A DNA stretch of 64,000 nt, from positions 124,001-188,000 of the forward strand of contig NZ_FNYZ01000009.1 in assembly GCF_900109095.1 (NCBI RefSeq). Direction: 5' to 3'. This DNA is from Sphingobium sp. AP50. Lineage in GTDB: Bacteria > Pseudomonadota > Alphaproteobacteria > Sphingomonadales > Sphingomonadaceae. Positions 11,686 through 20,563 of this stretch are shown piece after piece. Under the pieces are notes generated by a model that was not told where the DNA came from, did not search any database, and worked only from the letters and a program-made list of their open reading frames with translations. The position numbers and the translations under genes are program-made. Position 1 is the first letter of the stretch. The number at the start of each line of letters is the position of its first letter.

Positions 11686-12047
11686 GCATAGACGAGGCCG
11701 AGCACCAGCTCCGCTATGAAGATCATCATCGTCGCCCAGCCGGCCCAGCCGATCTGGTCGAGGCTTACAGCCCAGGGGAACAGGAACGCCGCTTCAAGAT
11801 CGAAGATGATGAAGAGAATGGCGACCAGATAAAAGCGCACATCGAACTGGCTACGCGGCTCTTCAAATGCGGGGAAGCCGCATTCATATTCAGAGAGCTT
11901 GGCAGGGTCGGGCTTGTGCGCGCCGGTAAGGCGGCCAACCAGCATCGGCAGAAACACGAATGCCGTGGAGAGCAGCAAGGCAATCCCGAGAAAAATCAGG
12001 ATCGGCAGATATTGGGCGAGATCGACCAATGTTATCCCCTGGGACAA
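11655..12047 (-). CDS. nuoA: NADH-quinone oxidoreductase subunit A
   Basis: First gene of the complex I operon; a small membrane subunit (ND3 homolog) with three TM helices. The loop motif [21 protein letters not shown] is diagnostic. The longest frame starts with TTG at 12047 (130 residues). Another TTG at 12029 ([14 protein letters not shown] when read as its second residue onward) has CAGGGGAT just upstream and gives the usual family N-terminus of 124 residues; I prefer it. The promoter must lie in the gap upstream. Confidence 0.95.
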   Translation of the reverse strand: MSQGITLVDLAQYLPILIFLGIALLLSTAFVFLPMLVGRLTGAHKPDPAKLSEYECGFPAFEEPRSQFDVRFYLVAILFIIFDLEAAFLFPWAVSLDQIGWAGWATMMIFIAELVLGLVYAWKKGALDWE

Positions 12048-12377
12048 ATTGTCATTGTTGGGGGCGCTTTAGGCCCGCTGCACATGCGAAGCAAGGGGCC
12101 AGGGGCGTGAGAATGATTCGCAAGAAATCCGCCACTTAGCGGAGCTTTGAGGATGGCCGCGCGCGCCGCGCGATCAGCCTTCTCAACACGCCGCCACTTG
12201 GGATGGAAAGCGCCTGAAAACCGGCATTTGACCGCTATCAAATGCTTCTGCACATCCTGGAAAAAAGCCGTTCTCGACTGCGCGCTTTCGATCCACCGGT
12301 GGCACGCCCGACGCACAACAGATGCACACTTTGCGGCGATGCAACGCCGCAGAAACTCTTCATCATCGCCGGACACG
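12048..12377. other. Intergenic region upstream of nuoA
   Basis: About 330 bases between the complex I operon and the terminator of the upstream gene. It should hold the nuo promoter on the minus strand, but I cannot pick a convincing -35/-10 pair. A short palindromic GC block lies near 12158-12172. Open frames here are low-complexity and unlike known proteins. No tRNA fold is seen. Confidence 0.5.
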
Positions 12378-12430
12378 AAAAAGGGCCGCTGCCAGGGTGA
12401 CGTCCTGCGACAGCCCCGGCAGCGACCCTT
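12378..12430 (-). terminator. Rho-independent terminator after the inositol-monophosphatase gene
   Basis: Read on the minus strand, a 17-pair stem (arms 12414-12430 and 12381-12397, with two imperfect pairs) encloses a 16-base loop and is followed by five T. It lies 25 bases past the stop at 12456 and is well placed to end the efp-to-IMPase transcript before the nuo promoter. Confidence 0.8.
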
Positions 12431-12455
12431 TGAAACGACTCGCCAGATATTGGGA

Positions 12456-13271
12456 TCAGCGCAGCGCGCCGGCCACCAGCTTGTGCAGCTTGCTGTGGAT
12501 CGCGTCGTTGCCGGCAATCACTTCCTTGCGCTCGATGGGCTGGTCGCCGCCGCGGAAGTCGCTGGCAAAGCCGCCCGCCTCACGCACCAGCAGCAGGCCG
12601 GCGGCGACGTCCCAGGGCTGAAGCCCGCTTTCCCAATAGCCGTCATAGCGGCCGGAGGCGACATGGGCGAGGTCGAGCGAGGCCGCGCCGAAGCGACGGA
12701 TGCCCGCGACCGATGGGGCCACCGCGCCAAAGATGCGGGTCCATTCCGCCATATTGCCATGGCCCATGAACGGGATGCCGGTGGCGATGACGCAATCGGC
12801 CAGATCGCGACGGGCCGACACGCGCAGGCGCTGGTCATGCCGCCAGGCGCCCCGGCTCTTTTCCGCCCAGTAGCTTTCGTCGGTGACCGGCTGATAGATG
12901 AGGCCGGTGGTCACTTCGCGCTTGTTACCGCCGAAGAGAGGCTCCTCGACCGCGATCGAGATGGCGAAGTGCGGGATGCCGTGAAGGAAGTTGGTGGTGC
13001 CATCGAGCGGATCGATGATCCAACGCGGCTTGGTGGGATCACCTTCGATCACGCCGCCCTCTTCCAGCAGGAAGCCCCAGTCGGGACGTGCCTTCTGAAG
13101 CTCTTCCACCAGGGTCTTTTCAGCCTGCTGATCGGCCTTCGACACGAAGTCGGCCGGCCCCTTGCGGCTGACCTGAAGATGTTCGACTTCGCCGAAGTCG
13201 CGGCGCAGCTTGGAGCCGGCCTTGCGCGCGGCGCGTTCCATGACGGTGAGGAGGCCGGAATGCGATACCAT
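12456..13271 (-). CDS. Inositol monophosphatase family protein
   Basis: Mg-dependent phosphatase of the IMPase/SuhB/CysQ family, 271 residues. The metal-binding motif is visible as WIIDPLDGTTNFLHGIPHFAIS, and the second acidic site near the C-terminus as ESGLQPWDVAAGLLLVREAGG. An upstream Glu of the motif lies in WGFLLEEGG. The substrate could be inositol phosphate or another sugar/nucleotide phosphate; sequence alone does not decide, although SuhB-like proteins in proteobacteria also act on rRNA transcription complexes. It is preceded at 39 bases by a small secreted-protein gene and by efp on the same strand, so it is probably in one operon. Confidence 0.92.
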   Translation of the reverse strand: MVSHSGLLTVMERAARKAGSKLRRDFGEVEHLQVSRKGPADFVSKADQQAEKTLVEELQKARPDWGFLLEEGGVIEGDPTKPRWIIDPLDGTTNFLHGIPHFAISIAVEEPLFGGNKREVTTGLIYQPVTDESYWAEKSRGAWRHDQRLRVSARRDLADCVIATGIPFMGHGNMAEWTRIFGAVAPSVAGIRRFGAASLDLAHVASGRYDGYWESGLQPWDVAAGLLLVREAGGFASDFRGGDQPIERKEVIAGNDAIHSKLHKLVAGALR

Positions 13272-13310
13272 GGTCTTGTCTCCGCCGCCCGGACAGGGGC
13301 GGCCTGTTGA

Positions 13311-13697
13311 TTATCTCTTGGGGGCGGGCTTGGCGGCAGGCTTGGCCACAGGCGGGCGATAGCCGCAGGTTCCCGCGACCACTGCCAGCATCTGCGACGC
13401 ATCCTTGCGATCGACCTTGCCAGCGTTGGCGGCGATCACCTTGTCCGCCTCCGCACTGATCTGCCCAATCGAATTGGAATAGAGGCAATCGAACAGCGCG
13501 TTCTTGACCGGCTGTTCAACCTCATTCGACTGGAGCGCCGTCATCACGATGCGCAGCGTGTAGGCTGCGCTGTCGAGTTGCGCCTTGGTGGGCGTGGCGC
13601 GCGATGGCGCCTGCGCCCATGCCGGTGCAGGGAGCGCAACCGGCAGGGCGCCGATCGTGAAGATGGCGGCCAGTGCCGTGCTGCGCCCGAACCGCAT
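13311..13697 (-). CDS. Small secreted protein of unknown function
   Basis: 128 residues. A signal peptide is clear: [13 protein letters not shown], then a hydrophobic core and an AWAQA cleavage site near residue 29. The mature part is mostly helical, with two Cys (LFDCLYSNS and AGTCGYRPP) that could form a disulfide, and ends in a Lys/Pro/Ala tail (KPAAKPAPKR). I do not recognise a named domain. The start ATG shares one base with the efp stop (TGATG), so it is probably translated with efp. Confidence 0.8.
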   Translation of the reverse strand: MRFGRSTALAAIFTIGALPVALPAPAWAQAPSRATPTKAQLDSAAYTLRIVMTALQSNEVEQPVKNALFDCLYSNSIGQISAEADKVIAANAGKVDRKDASQMLAVVAGTCGYRPPVAKPAAKPAPKR

Positions 13698-14260
13698 CAG
13701 TCGGCCCGCTTCACATATTCGCGGGCATAGACATCGACGACGATGCGCGTACCGCTGACGATGTGCGGCGGCACCATGACGCGCACGCCATTGTCGAGGA
13801 TCGCCGGCTTGTAGCTGGCCGAAGCGGTCTGGCCCTTCACCACGGCGTCGGCCTCCACGACCGTCGCTTCGATGGTTTCGGGCAACTGGACCGAAATCGG
13901 GCGCTCTTCATACATTTCCAGAACGACCATCATGCCGTCCTGAAGGAAGGCGGCCGCATCACCGAGCAGTTCGGTCGGCAGGTTGATCTGTTCGTAGGTT
14001 TCCTGATCCATGAAGACAAGCATGTCGCCTTCGGCATAAAGATACTGGAAGTCCTTGGTGTCGAGGCGGATACGCTCGACGCTTTCGGCGGAGCGGAAAC
14101 GGACGTTATTCTTGCGGCCATCGATCAGGTTCTTGAGTTCCACCTGCATATAGGCGCCACCCTTGCCGGGCTGCGTATGCTGAATCTTGACAGCGCGCCA
14201 CAGGCCGCCCTCATATTCGATATTGTTGCCGGGACGAATGTCCACGCCGCTGATCTTCAT
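13697..14260 (-). CDS. efp: Elongation factor P
   Basis: Translation factor that relieves ribosome stalling at polyproline stretches. It has 187 residues, the normal length, with three beta-barrel domains. The loop that carries the modified residue is [18 protein letters not shown] near residue 28, with Lys at the tip, the type modified by EpmA or left unmodified. The C-terminal domain has the signature [29 protein letters not shown]. It is the first gene of a three-gene unit; a 205-base upstream gap holds its promoter. Confidence 0.97.
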   Translation of the reverse strand: MKISGVDIRPGNNIEYEGGLWRAVKIQHTQPGKGGAYMQVELKNLIDGRKNNVRFRSAESVERIRLDTKDFQYLYAEGDMLVFMDQETYEQINLPTELLGDAAAFLQDGMMVVLEMYEERPISVQLPETIEATVVEADAVVKGQTASASYKPAILDNGVRVMVPPHIVSGTRIVVDVYAREYVKRAD

Positions 14261-14465
14261 GGGAAGAGCCTGCCTATATGTCTGAATGTGGAAAAGAGCC
14301 GGCCTCTCTTGAGGCTGGGCGCGCCTTTACAGCCGGACGGGGCTGAGAGCAAGGGGCAGCTTAACTTCGCACTTTTCCCGCAAGTCTTGAAAGCAAATTT
14401 CCTATGTTGGAAATTTTCCACCGTCCTGCCGGAAGTATAGCCCGTAGTCGCCGCCATAGGACAGG

Positions 14466-15047
14466 TCAGCGCCGGACCAGCAGCGGATAGGGATTGACTG
14501 GTCGCCCGCCATGCCATGACTCGCCCGGTTGCATGACGTTCACAGCGAAGTGAAGGTGCGGCGCGGCGGGATCGGCATTGCCGGTGCTGCCGACCGTCGC
14601 GATGCGCTGGCCGCGCCTGACGCCCTGCCCTTCGCGCAGGCCCGGCGCATAACCGTCCAGATGGGCATAATAATAGATCAGGCGGCCATCCGCCGATCGT
14701 TCATAGAGGGTGCGGCCGCCCGCCTCGCTCCAGAAGAGCTTTTCGATGCGGCCGTCGGCGGCGGCCAGTACCACCCTGCCCCGCGCCGCCATGATGTCGA
14801 TCGCATCATGCGGTCGCGCACCGCCTGCCCGCGCCTGCGAGAAAGTATCTGTCAGGGCGGAAGCGGGAACGCCCTCGACCGGGATGAGCAATAGTCCCTG
14901 ATCGACCGGTCGGGACATTTCGGGCGCGGGAACAGGCAAGGCTTCGTCCGCCGGGACGATGCGCACGCAATAATGGGCAAAGGCGACACAGAACAGCAGC
15001 GCCGTAACGCCGCCGCCCCATAAGGCGCTCCGCCGCCGCGCGGTCAT
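14466..15047 (-). CDS. M23 family metallopeptidase (membrane-anchored)
   Basis: Probable peptidoglycan endopeptidase of the LytM/M23 family. I chose ATG 15047 (MTARRRSALWGGG), which overlaps the upstream L,D-transpeptidase stop as ATGA; it gives 193 residues with one N-terminal TM/signal anchor. Zn ligands of the family are visible: HDAID near residue 86 and HLHF near residue 169, with another His in YAHLDGY. All catalytic elements are present, so it could be active rather than a degenerate regulator. It is coupled with the next gene, suggesting joint cell-wall remodelling. Confidence 0.88.
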   Translation of the reverse strand: MTARRRSALWGGGVTALLFCVAFAHYCVRIVPADEALPVPAPEMSRPVDQGLLLIPVEGVPASALTDTFSQARAGGARPHDAIDIMAARGRVVLAAADGRIEKLFWSEAGGRTLYERSADGRLIYYYAHLDGYAPGLREGQGVRRGQRIATVGSTGNADPAAPHLHFAVNVMQPGESWHGGRPVNPYPLLVRR

Positions 15048-16177
15048 GCCTGAAACTTCGCCTTCACCCCGCTCTTCACCATCTGCGCGAGCCGGGCGGC
15101 ATCCCAGTTGGTCAGGCGAATGCAGCCATGGCTTTCGGCGCGGCCGATCAGTTGCGGTTCGGGCGTGCCATGAATGCCATAATGATCCTTCGACAGGTCG
15201 ATCCACACCACGCCGACCGGGCCATTGGGTCCGGGCTTCAGCACCGCCTTCTGATCCTTGGCAGCAGCGTCCCAGAAGAGGTTGGGATTATAGTGAAATT
15301 CGGGATTGCGACTGACGCCCTTGATCGTCCATTCGCCCAGCGGCAACGGATCATGCTGCGACCCGGTGGTGACGGGGAATTGCGCGACAAGGCGGCTTTG
15401 CCCGTCATAGACCCGGAGCAGCCCGTCCGACTTGTCGACCACCAGATGATCGGCCTGGGGCTGATCCTTGGCCACGCCAAGGCTGGCGAGCGTTTCGCCC
15501 CAACCGCGCTGGTCGCCTTCGATTTTTGCGATGGGTTGACTGTCGATGGCGGGCACGCGGATCGTCGCGCCGGCGCCGACCTTGGTATTCGGCGGATTAA
15601 GGGCGATCAGCGCTTCGGGCGTGGTGTGGAAACGTTCGGCCAGCTTTTCCAGCAGGTTGCGATAGGTGAGCGCGGGCAGGCTCGACTGCTCATTCAGCCC
15701 CCTGGGAATGGTGAAGAAGGGACCGCGAGCGAAATCGGCGGGAATTTTCACCAGCCAGGTGGTGGGCCGCGCTTCCCCCTCCAGCAGGGCGGCGGTGGTC
15801 TTCTGGTCGAACTCCCCCGTCACCGGCAGGTTGCGCGCTTCCTGAAAGCCGCGCAGGGCGGCCTTGTAGCTCATGCCATCCTTCCCATCGAGCACGCCGG
15901 GGGAAAAGCCGGCGCGATCCAGCGCCACCTGCGCCATCAGGATGCGGTTGGGCTGCTTGGCATTCTGCTCCGGCACGATCGCGAAATCATAAGCTGCATT
16001 TTTCGCAGCCGCCTGCGCAGCTACATTGTCGACAGGCGGCGTGGTATCGGGCGCCTGCTGGCTGTCATTGGCATTCGTCACGCTGACATTGCAGGCACTG
16101 CACAGCAGGGCGGCAAGCAACAGATGATTTTTCAAGGCGCTACTCTCCATTCTCATGAAGAGATAACGCACAAGCAA
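15044..16177 (-). CDS. L,D-transpeptidase (YkuD family) with peptidoglycan-binding domain
   Basis: Periplasmic enzyme that forms 3-3 cross-links or attaches proteins to peptidoglycan. After a signal/lipobox-like segment (HLLLAALLCSAC) comes a peptidoglycan-binding repeat at about residues 80-130 (LMAQVALDRAGFSPGVLDGKDG), a LysM-like part, and the YkuD catalytic domain with YGIHGTPEP and ESHGCIRLTNWDAARL containing the catalytic Cys. The longest frame begins with TTG at 16177; a TTG at 16135 (KNHLLLAALL downstream) with GGAGAG 7 bases before it would give a cleaner signal peptide and is my preferred start. If the Cys is lipidated, the protein is a lipoprotein. Confidence 0.9.
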   Translation of the reverse strand: MLVRYLFMRMESSALKNHLLLAALLCSACNVSVTNANDSQQAPDTTPPVDNVAAQAAAKNAAYDFAIVPEQNAKQPNRILMAQVALDRAGFSPGVLDGKDGMSYKAALRGFQEARNLPVTGEFDQKTTAALLEGEARPTTWLVKIPADFARGPFFTIPRGLNEQSSLPALTYRNLLEKLAERFHTTPEALIALNPPNTKVGAGATIRVPAIDSQPIAKIEGDQRGWGETLASLGVAKDQPQADHLVVDKSDGLLRVYDGQSRLVAQFPVTTGSQHDPLPLGEWTIKGVSRNPEFHYNPNLFWDAAAKDQKAVLKPGPNGPVGVVWIDLSKDHYGIHGTPEPQLIGRAESHGCIRLTNWDAARLAQMVKSGVKAKFQA

Positions 16178-16200
16178 GCCGAAGGGTGCGAAGAGACTAT

Positions 16201-16286
16201 GCCCCTCCCGTTTACGAGAGGAGCAGCGGGGTGGGCTGGCACCAGGATACCCACCCCCTAGCCCCCTCCCGCAAGCGGTAGGGGGA
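16201..16286. repeat. Palindromic intergenic repeat (family A)
   Basis: Inverted-repeat element rich in CCCCTCCC/GGGAGGGG between thiE and the transpeptidase gene. Two small hairpins flank a GGTGGG...CCCACC pairing. The same style of sequence recurs at 33271-33395 (inside a gene) and 34851-35028, which marks it as a dispersed family, probably REP/BIME-like. Confidence 0.6.
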
Positions 16287-16297
16287 ACATGTAGCGC

Positions 16298-17005
16298 CTA
16301 GCGCGGAGGCGGCGCCTTGCTGGCGAGTACCGCTTCAAAGGCCGCAACGCCGGCCTTCGGGCCTTCGGGGTGGTTCCATACCGCGCCGCTGACCGCCAGG
16401 AAATCCGCGCCTGCCGCCACCAGCGGGCCGGCATTGTCCTGCGTGATGCCGCCGATCGCGACGCAGGGCAATTCAAACAAGGTGGTCCACCAGCCCAGAA
16501 TCGACGGTTCGGCCAGATGGCTCACTTCCTTGGTGGTGGTGGGGTAGAAGGCGCCGAACGCGACATAATCGGCCCCGGCCTCGCCCGCTTCCATCGCCAT
16601 ATGGCGGCTGTCATGGCAGGTGATGCCGATCTGCACCTTTGGTCCCAACAATTTGCGCGCAGCCTTCGGGTCGCCATCGCCCTGCCCCAGATGCACGCCA
16701 TCGGCACCCAGACGGTGCGCCAGAGCGGCGCTATCGTTGATGATGAAGGCGACCTCCCGTTCGGCGCAGAGTTTTTGCAGCGGTTCGGCGGCCTGCGCGA
16801 TAGCCTCCTCGTCCAGCCCCTTCAACCGCAACTGGAAGGCCGCAACCTTGCCGCCGTCGAACGCCGCGGCGAGTTGCTCGACGAACGTCTCGTCGATCGT
16901 CGGCGGGGAGATCAGATATAGCTGGCAGGCCGGGCGAAAGCCCTGTTCGAACTGGTCGGCAAAATGCGGATCGAGCGCCAGCTCTTCATCGGTAAAGTCG
17001 GTCAT
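16298..17005 (-). CDS. thiE: Thiamine phosphate synthase
   Basis: Couples HMP-pyrophosphate and the thiazole phosphate to make thiamine monophosphate. It is a TIM barrel of 235 residues, a little long because of a 26-residue acidic N-terminal extension before [12 protein letters not shown]. Signatures are visible: [37 protein letters not shown] (pyrophosphate/Mg site) and the C-terminal phosphate loop [29 protein letters not shown]. No other thiamine gene is adjacent. The start ATG at 17005 is not strongly supported by a ribosome site. Confidence 0.93.
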   Translation of the reverse strand: MTDFTDEELALDPHFADQFEQGFRPACQLYLISPPTIDETFVEQLAAAFDGGKVAAFQLRLKGLDEEAIAQAAEPLQKLCAEREVAFIINDSAALAHRLGADGVHLGQGDGDPKAARKLLGPKVQIGITCHDSRHMAMEAGEAGADYVAFGAFYPTTTKEVSHLAEPSILGWWTTLFELPCVAIGGITQDNAGPLVAAGADFLAVSGAVWNHPEGPKAGVAAFEAVLASKAPPPR

Positions 17006-17102
17006 GCGCGCCTTATAGCCATTCGGGCGCGCGCGCCAAGAGCATGGCGGCAGGCCTGCGCCCCTGATAGGGGAAGCCGTTCATAAAATTGGGGAAAGCA
17101 TC

Positions 17103-18230
17103 ATGCGCCACGCCATCGCCATCCTGTTGCTGCTGTCCGGCGCGCCCGTGCTGGCGAAGGAGGCCGCCCGCCCCCGCGCGCGGGAAGCCGGCGTCAGCGT
17201 GGGCATCCTGTCCCCCGGCCCGCTCAACGCCATCACCGATGTCGACGGGGTGAAGGTGGGTCAGGTGACGCTGCCGCGCAGCCATGACGTCAATACCGGC
17301 GTCACAGCCATCCTGCCCCATGGCGGCAACCTGTTTCAGGACAAGGTGCCCGCCGGCTTCGTCGCCTATAATGCCTTTGGCAAGTTCATGGGATCGACCC
17401 AGGTGGCCGAACTGGGTGAGATCGAGACGCCGATCCTGCTGACCAATACGCTCAATGTCGCGGAGGCCGGTGCCGCCTCGGTCGAATGGACGCTGGCGCA
17501 GCCGGGCAATGAGGAGGTGCGATCGGTCAATGCGGTGGTGGGCGAAACCAATGACGGGATGCTGAACGATATTCGCGGGCGCCATGTCACCATCGCCGAC
17601 GCCCGCCGCGCGATCGAAAGCGCGAAGGCTGGCCCGGTCGAGGAAGGCGTGGTCGGCGCGGGCACGGGCACCGTTGCCTTTGGGTTCAAGGCCGGGATCG
17701 GCACTTCGTCGCGCAAGCTGCCGGTGTCGTTGGGCGGCTGGACCGTGGGCGTGCTGGTGCAGGCCAATTATGGCGGCGTACTCACCATTGGGGGCGTACC
17801 GGTCGGCGTGAAGCTCGGCCAATATGATTATCGCAAACAGGTGGAAGAAAAGAAGGCTGACGGATCGGTCGTGATCGTGATCGCCACCGATGCGCCGCTG
17901 TCCGACCGCAATCTGCGCCGCGTGGCCGAGCGCGCCTTTGGCGGGATCGCGCGGACCGGCTCCAGCTTCTCCAACGGATCGGGCGACTATGCCATCGCCT
18001 TTTCCACCAGCCCGGCGGTGCGGCGCACGGCGGCGAAGCGGGACAGCGTGGCGCCGGTCGACGATCTGCCCAATGACCGCATGTCACCGCTGTTTCAGGC
18101 GACCATCGAGGCGACCGAGGAAGCCGTCCTCAACGCCCTGTTCAAGGCGCAGACGGTAGAAGGCAATCGCGGCACGGCGCAGGCGCTGCCACTGGACAAG
18201 GTGTTGCCGATGCTGAAGGCTGGACGTTAG
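17103..18230 (+). CDS. P1 family (DmpA-type) aminopeptidase, secreted
   Basis: N-terminal-nucleophile peptidase of the S58/P1 family, which includes D-aminopeptidase DmpA and beta-peptidyl aminopeptidases found in sphingomonads. It has 375 residues. The signal peptide MRHAIAILLLLSGAPVLAKE precedes a conserved start of the mature chain, GPLNAITDVDGVKVGQVTL. The region where the precursor is self-cleaved ahead of a Ser lies around ARTGSSFSNGSGDYAIAFST at residues 280-300. The signal peptide suggests periplasmic action. Encoded alone on the plus strand between minus-strand genes. Confidence 0.9.
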   Translation: MRHAIAILLLLSGAPVLAKEAARPRAREAGVSVGILSPGPLNAITDVDGVKVGQVTLPRSHDVNTGVTAILPHGGNLFQDKVPAGFVAYNAFGKFMGSTQVAELGEIETPILLTNTLNVAEAGAASVEWTLAQPGNEEVRSVNAVVGETNDGMLNDIRGRHVTIADARRAIESAKAGPVEEGVVGAGTGTVAFGFKAGIGTSSRKLPVSLGGWTVGVLVQANYGGVLTIGGVPVGVKLGQYDYRKQVEEKKADGSVVIVIATDAPLSDRNLRRVAERAFGGIARTGSSFSNGSGDYAIAFSTSPAVRRTAAKRDSVAPVDDLPNDRMSPLFQATIEATEEAVLNALFKAQTVEGNRGTAQALPLDKVLPMLKAGR

Positions 18231-18252
18231 ATTGACGTCTGGACGTCAATCA

Positions 18253-18318
18253 TCATTGCGAGCGCAGCGAAGCAATCCATGTGGGTGTCAGTGGATTGCT
18301 TCGCTGCGCTCGCAATGA
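18253..18318. repeat. Palindromic intergenic repeat (family B, copy 1)
   Basis: Perfect inverted repeat with 27-base arms (18253-18279 and 18292-18318) and a 12-base spacer, core TCATTGCGAGCGCAGCGAAG. A near-identical element lies at 23112-23180. It separates two convergent genes and could act as a bidirectional terminator-like structure, although no clear T-run follows. Confidence 0.85.
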
Positions 18319-18327
18319 CGAATTAAA

Positions 18328-18825
18328 TCAAAGGTTTTCAATCATCCGCGTGAAACCCGCCGGGTCATCCAGCCGGTGGGCCAGATAATGGATCGTGCGG
18401 CGGCCCATGCTGACCGGCGGGTCCAGCGCGACGACGATGTTGGGATGGGCGATCAGCGCGCCGTTGAAGACCCCCGCCGCCTCCAGATCGGCCAGCGTCC
18501 AGTCGCTGCGCAGACCCGCCACCTGCGAAAGGGGCACGGTGAGGCTGCGCAGATGGCCGATGCGCCAGATCAGTTCGGTGGGACCGATCCATATCGGGCA
18601 GCGTTTGAAGGAGCGGATGAAGCGCAGGAACCAGACAAGGGTGGCGAGGCTGACCAGCGACAGGATCAGCGCTGCGCGGCGGCTCCAGAGCGCCAGCAGC
18701 AGATGGACGACCCCGATCTCTATGATCATCAGGCCGACCAACACCCAGAGCATCGGGGCAACCGCCCGATGATAGGAAAAGGCGGCGCCGGAACCAGCCT
18801 CAGCCGGTCCGGCGCCGCCGGTCAT
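18328..18825 (-). CDS. Membrane protein of unknown function
   Basis: 165 residues from ATG 18825 (MTGGAGPAEAGSG), which begins one base after the aldolase stop; a longer frame upstream overlaps the aldolase and is unlikely. Two TM helices are visible (PMLWVLVGLMIIEIGVVHLL and LILSLVSLATLVWFL), followed by a cytoplasmic part of about 90 residues with PH-like character (CPIWIGPTELIWRIGHLRSLTVPLSQV). I do not recognise a named family. Its position suggests co-transcription with the aldolase gene. Confidence 0.75.
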   Translation of the reverse strand: MTGGAGPAEAGSGAAFSYHRAVAPMLWVLVGLMIIEIGVVHLLLALWSRRAALILSLVSLATLVWFLRFIRSFKRCPIWIGPTELIWRIGHLRSLTVPLSQVAGLRSDWTLADLEAAGVFNGALIAHPNIVVALDPPVSMGRRTIHYLAHRLDDPAGFTRMIENL

Positions 18826-18826
18826 A

Positions 18827-19732
18827 TCAGGCCGCGACCGGCTGTTTGGCGACCGATGCGCCATGGATTTCATCGATCGCTTCACCCAGCGATGCGTTGA
18901 ATTCGTCCTCGGTCATCTGGTGGCGCAGATCGTTCAGCAGCGCGCGGCTGAAGCTGGCGATGATGCCGCGATTCTTGGCCAGTTCGGCGCAGGCTTCCGT
19001 GCGGCTGAACCCACCCGACAGCGCGACGACGCGCAGCACCTTGGGATGATCGACCAGCGGGTCGAACAGGCCGGGCTTGGCGGGCAGCGACAGCTTGAGC
19101 ATCACCTGCTCGCCTTCGGGCAGGGCATCCAGATTCTTCAGGATTTCTGCCAGCAGGATTTCGTCCGCTTCGGCGCGCTCAGGCGACTTGATGTTCACTT
19201 CCGGCTCGATGATCGGCATCAGGCCGCCGGCCAGCACTTGGCGGCCGACTTCGAACTGCTGCGCGACGACGGCGGCGATGCCTTCGGCGTTGGCGAGGTT
19301 CACCACCGAACGCTCCTTGGTGCCGAACACGCCCAGCCCCTTGGCGCGGGCGAGCAGCGCGTCGAGGCCCGGATTGGGCTTCATCAGCTGGACGCCATTG
19401 GCTTCGTCTTCCAGACCCTTGTCGATCTTGATGAAGGGCACGACGCCACGTTCGATCAGTGCGGCCGGGGTCGGCTTGCCGTCGACCGTGCCGTCCATGG
19501 TGCGCTCGAACAGGATCGCGCCCAGCACCTTGTCACCGGTGAAGGGCGGCGCGGTGATGACGCGGCTGCGCATCGCGTGGATCAGGCCGAACATTTCCTC
19601 TTCGCTGCCCCAGGCGCCTTCTTCGATGCCATAGCCCTTGAGCGCCTTGGGCGTCGAGCCACCGCTCTGGTCGAGCGCGGCGATGAAGCCGTTACCGTCC
19701 GCGATCTTCTGCTTCATGTCCTGATCCAGCAT
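18827..19732 (-). CDS. fda: Fructose-bisphosphate aldolase, class I
   Basis: Cleaves fructose 1,6-bisphosphate to two triose phosphates through a Schiff-base Lys. I chose ATG 19732 (MLDQDMKQKIADGNG) with AGAAGG 9 bases upstream, giving 301 residues; the frame remains open 56 codons upstream but that part is non-conserved. Visible family segments: FIAALDQSGGSTPKALKGYG at the N-terminus, FIKIDKGLEDE, GLMPIIEPEVNIKSPER, and EQVMLKLSLPAKPG with the likely Schiff-base Lys. It acts with gap, pgk and tkt nearby on the same strand. Confidence 0.93.
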   Translation of the reverse strand: MLDQDMKQKIADGNGFIAALDQSGGSTPKALKGYGIEEGAWGSEEEMFGLIHAMRSRVITAPPFTGDKVLGAILFERTMDGTVDGKPTPAALIERGVVPFIKIDKGLEDEANGVQLMKPNPGLDALLARAKGLGVFGTKERSVVNLANAEGIAAVVAQQFEVGRQVLAGGLMPIIEPEVNIKSPERAEADEILLAEILKNLDALPEGEQVMLKLSLPAKPGLFDPLVDHPKVLRVVALSGGFSRTEACAELAKNRGIIASFSRALLNDLRHQMTEDEFNASLGEAIDEIHGASVAKQPVAA

Positions 19733-20001
19733 CTGCACATACCTTCTCTTGTGCGCGCGCCCTTGCACCGGCGCGCGAAAAAATGGGAGTTTCGACAGAT
19801 GCTCCATCATCTGCCGGCCGGGAGCGACATCCTGTTTATGATCGCCGGTCTTCCGGCTGTTAGCCAGTCCCATGCCGCACCGCAAGAAACATCGGCGCAA
19901 TTTGGGGGCGCGATTTTGGGCGGGAACAGCCTGTTATCGCTGGCATGTCCGATCGGTGATGCTATCCAAAGCGTGGGGTTTATACGGGGGATGATGACAG
20001 C

Positions 20002-20505
20002 ATGAAGATCGGACGGTTTCTGGCCATAGCGGCGGCGCTGTCGCTGACCAGCATTTCGCCGGTACAGGCGGCAGAAAAGCCCGTTGTGGGTACCGTGGCG
20101 CCCGCCTTCGAACTCACGCTGATCGACGGGAGCAAGGTCGCGCTGGCGGACCTGAAAGGCCAGGTGGTAGTGCTCAATTTCTGGGCGACATGGTGCGTCC
20201 CCTGCCGCAAGGAATTGCCGACGCTGGACGCCTATTATGATGCACAGCAAAAATATGGGCTGAAGGTCTTTGCCATCACCACCGAGGGATCGGTGCCGAT
20301 CCCCCAGTTGAAGAAGCTGTTCGCCGCCATGAAGATGCCGTCGGCCCGGCGGATCAAGGGGCCTTATGGTCCGCTGACCGGCGTGCCGACCAATTTCGTC
20401 ATCGATCGCGCCGGGGTGCTGCGATACGCCCAGTCGGGCGCGTTCGATCTGGATGCGCTCAATAGTCTGCTGGTGCCGCTGCTCAAGGAAAAGGCCCCTT
20501 CATAG
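20002..20505 (+). CDS. TlpA-like thioredoxin-fold protein (periplasmic)
   Basis: Thiol-disulfide oxidoreductase of the TlpA/ResA type, 167 residues. Signal peptide MKIGRFLAIAAALSLTSISPVQAAE, then the thioredoxin fold with active site FWATWCVPCRKELP near residue 62 and the cis-Pro region GVPTNFVIDRAG. It could supply reductant to cytochrome c maturation or another periplasmic pathway; neighbours do not specify which. ATG 20002 is preceded by a GGGGGATGATGACAG purine stretch. The following MFS gene starts 58 bases later on the same strand. Confidence 0.9.
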   Translation: MKIGRFLAIAAALSLTSISPVQAAEKPVVGTVAPAFELTLIDGSKVALADLKGQVVVLNFWATWCVPCRKELPTLDAYYDAQQKYGLKVFAITTEGSVPIPQLKKLFAAMKMPSARRIKGPYGPLTGVPTNFVIDRAGVLRYAQSGAFDLDALNSLLVPLLKEKAPS

Positions 20506-20563
20506 CCGACCAAACCAAGGGTTAGGGTTGAAAGGTTGCGCTTCAAGACCCATTAGGCGTGCC

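Noticed and set aside
12032-12517. Minus-strand ORF of 161 residues upstream of nuoA
   Set aside because: Runs through a terminator and both neighbours' ends; composition is low-complexity.
17013-17822. Minus-strand ORF of 269 residues
   Set aside because: Antisense to the DmpA-type peptidase, which has a signal peptide and family motifs on the plus strand.
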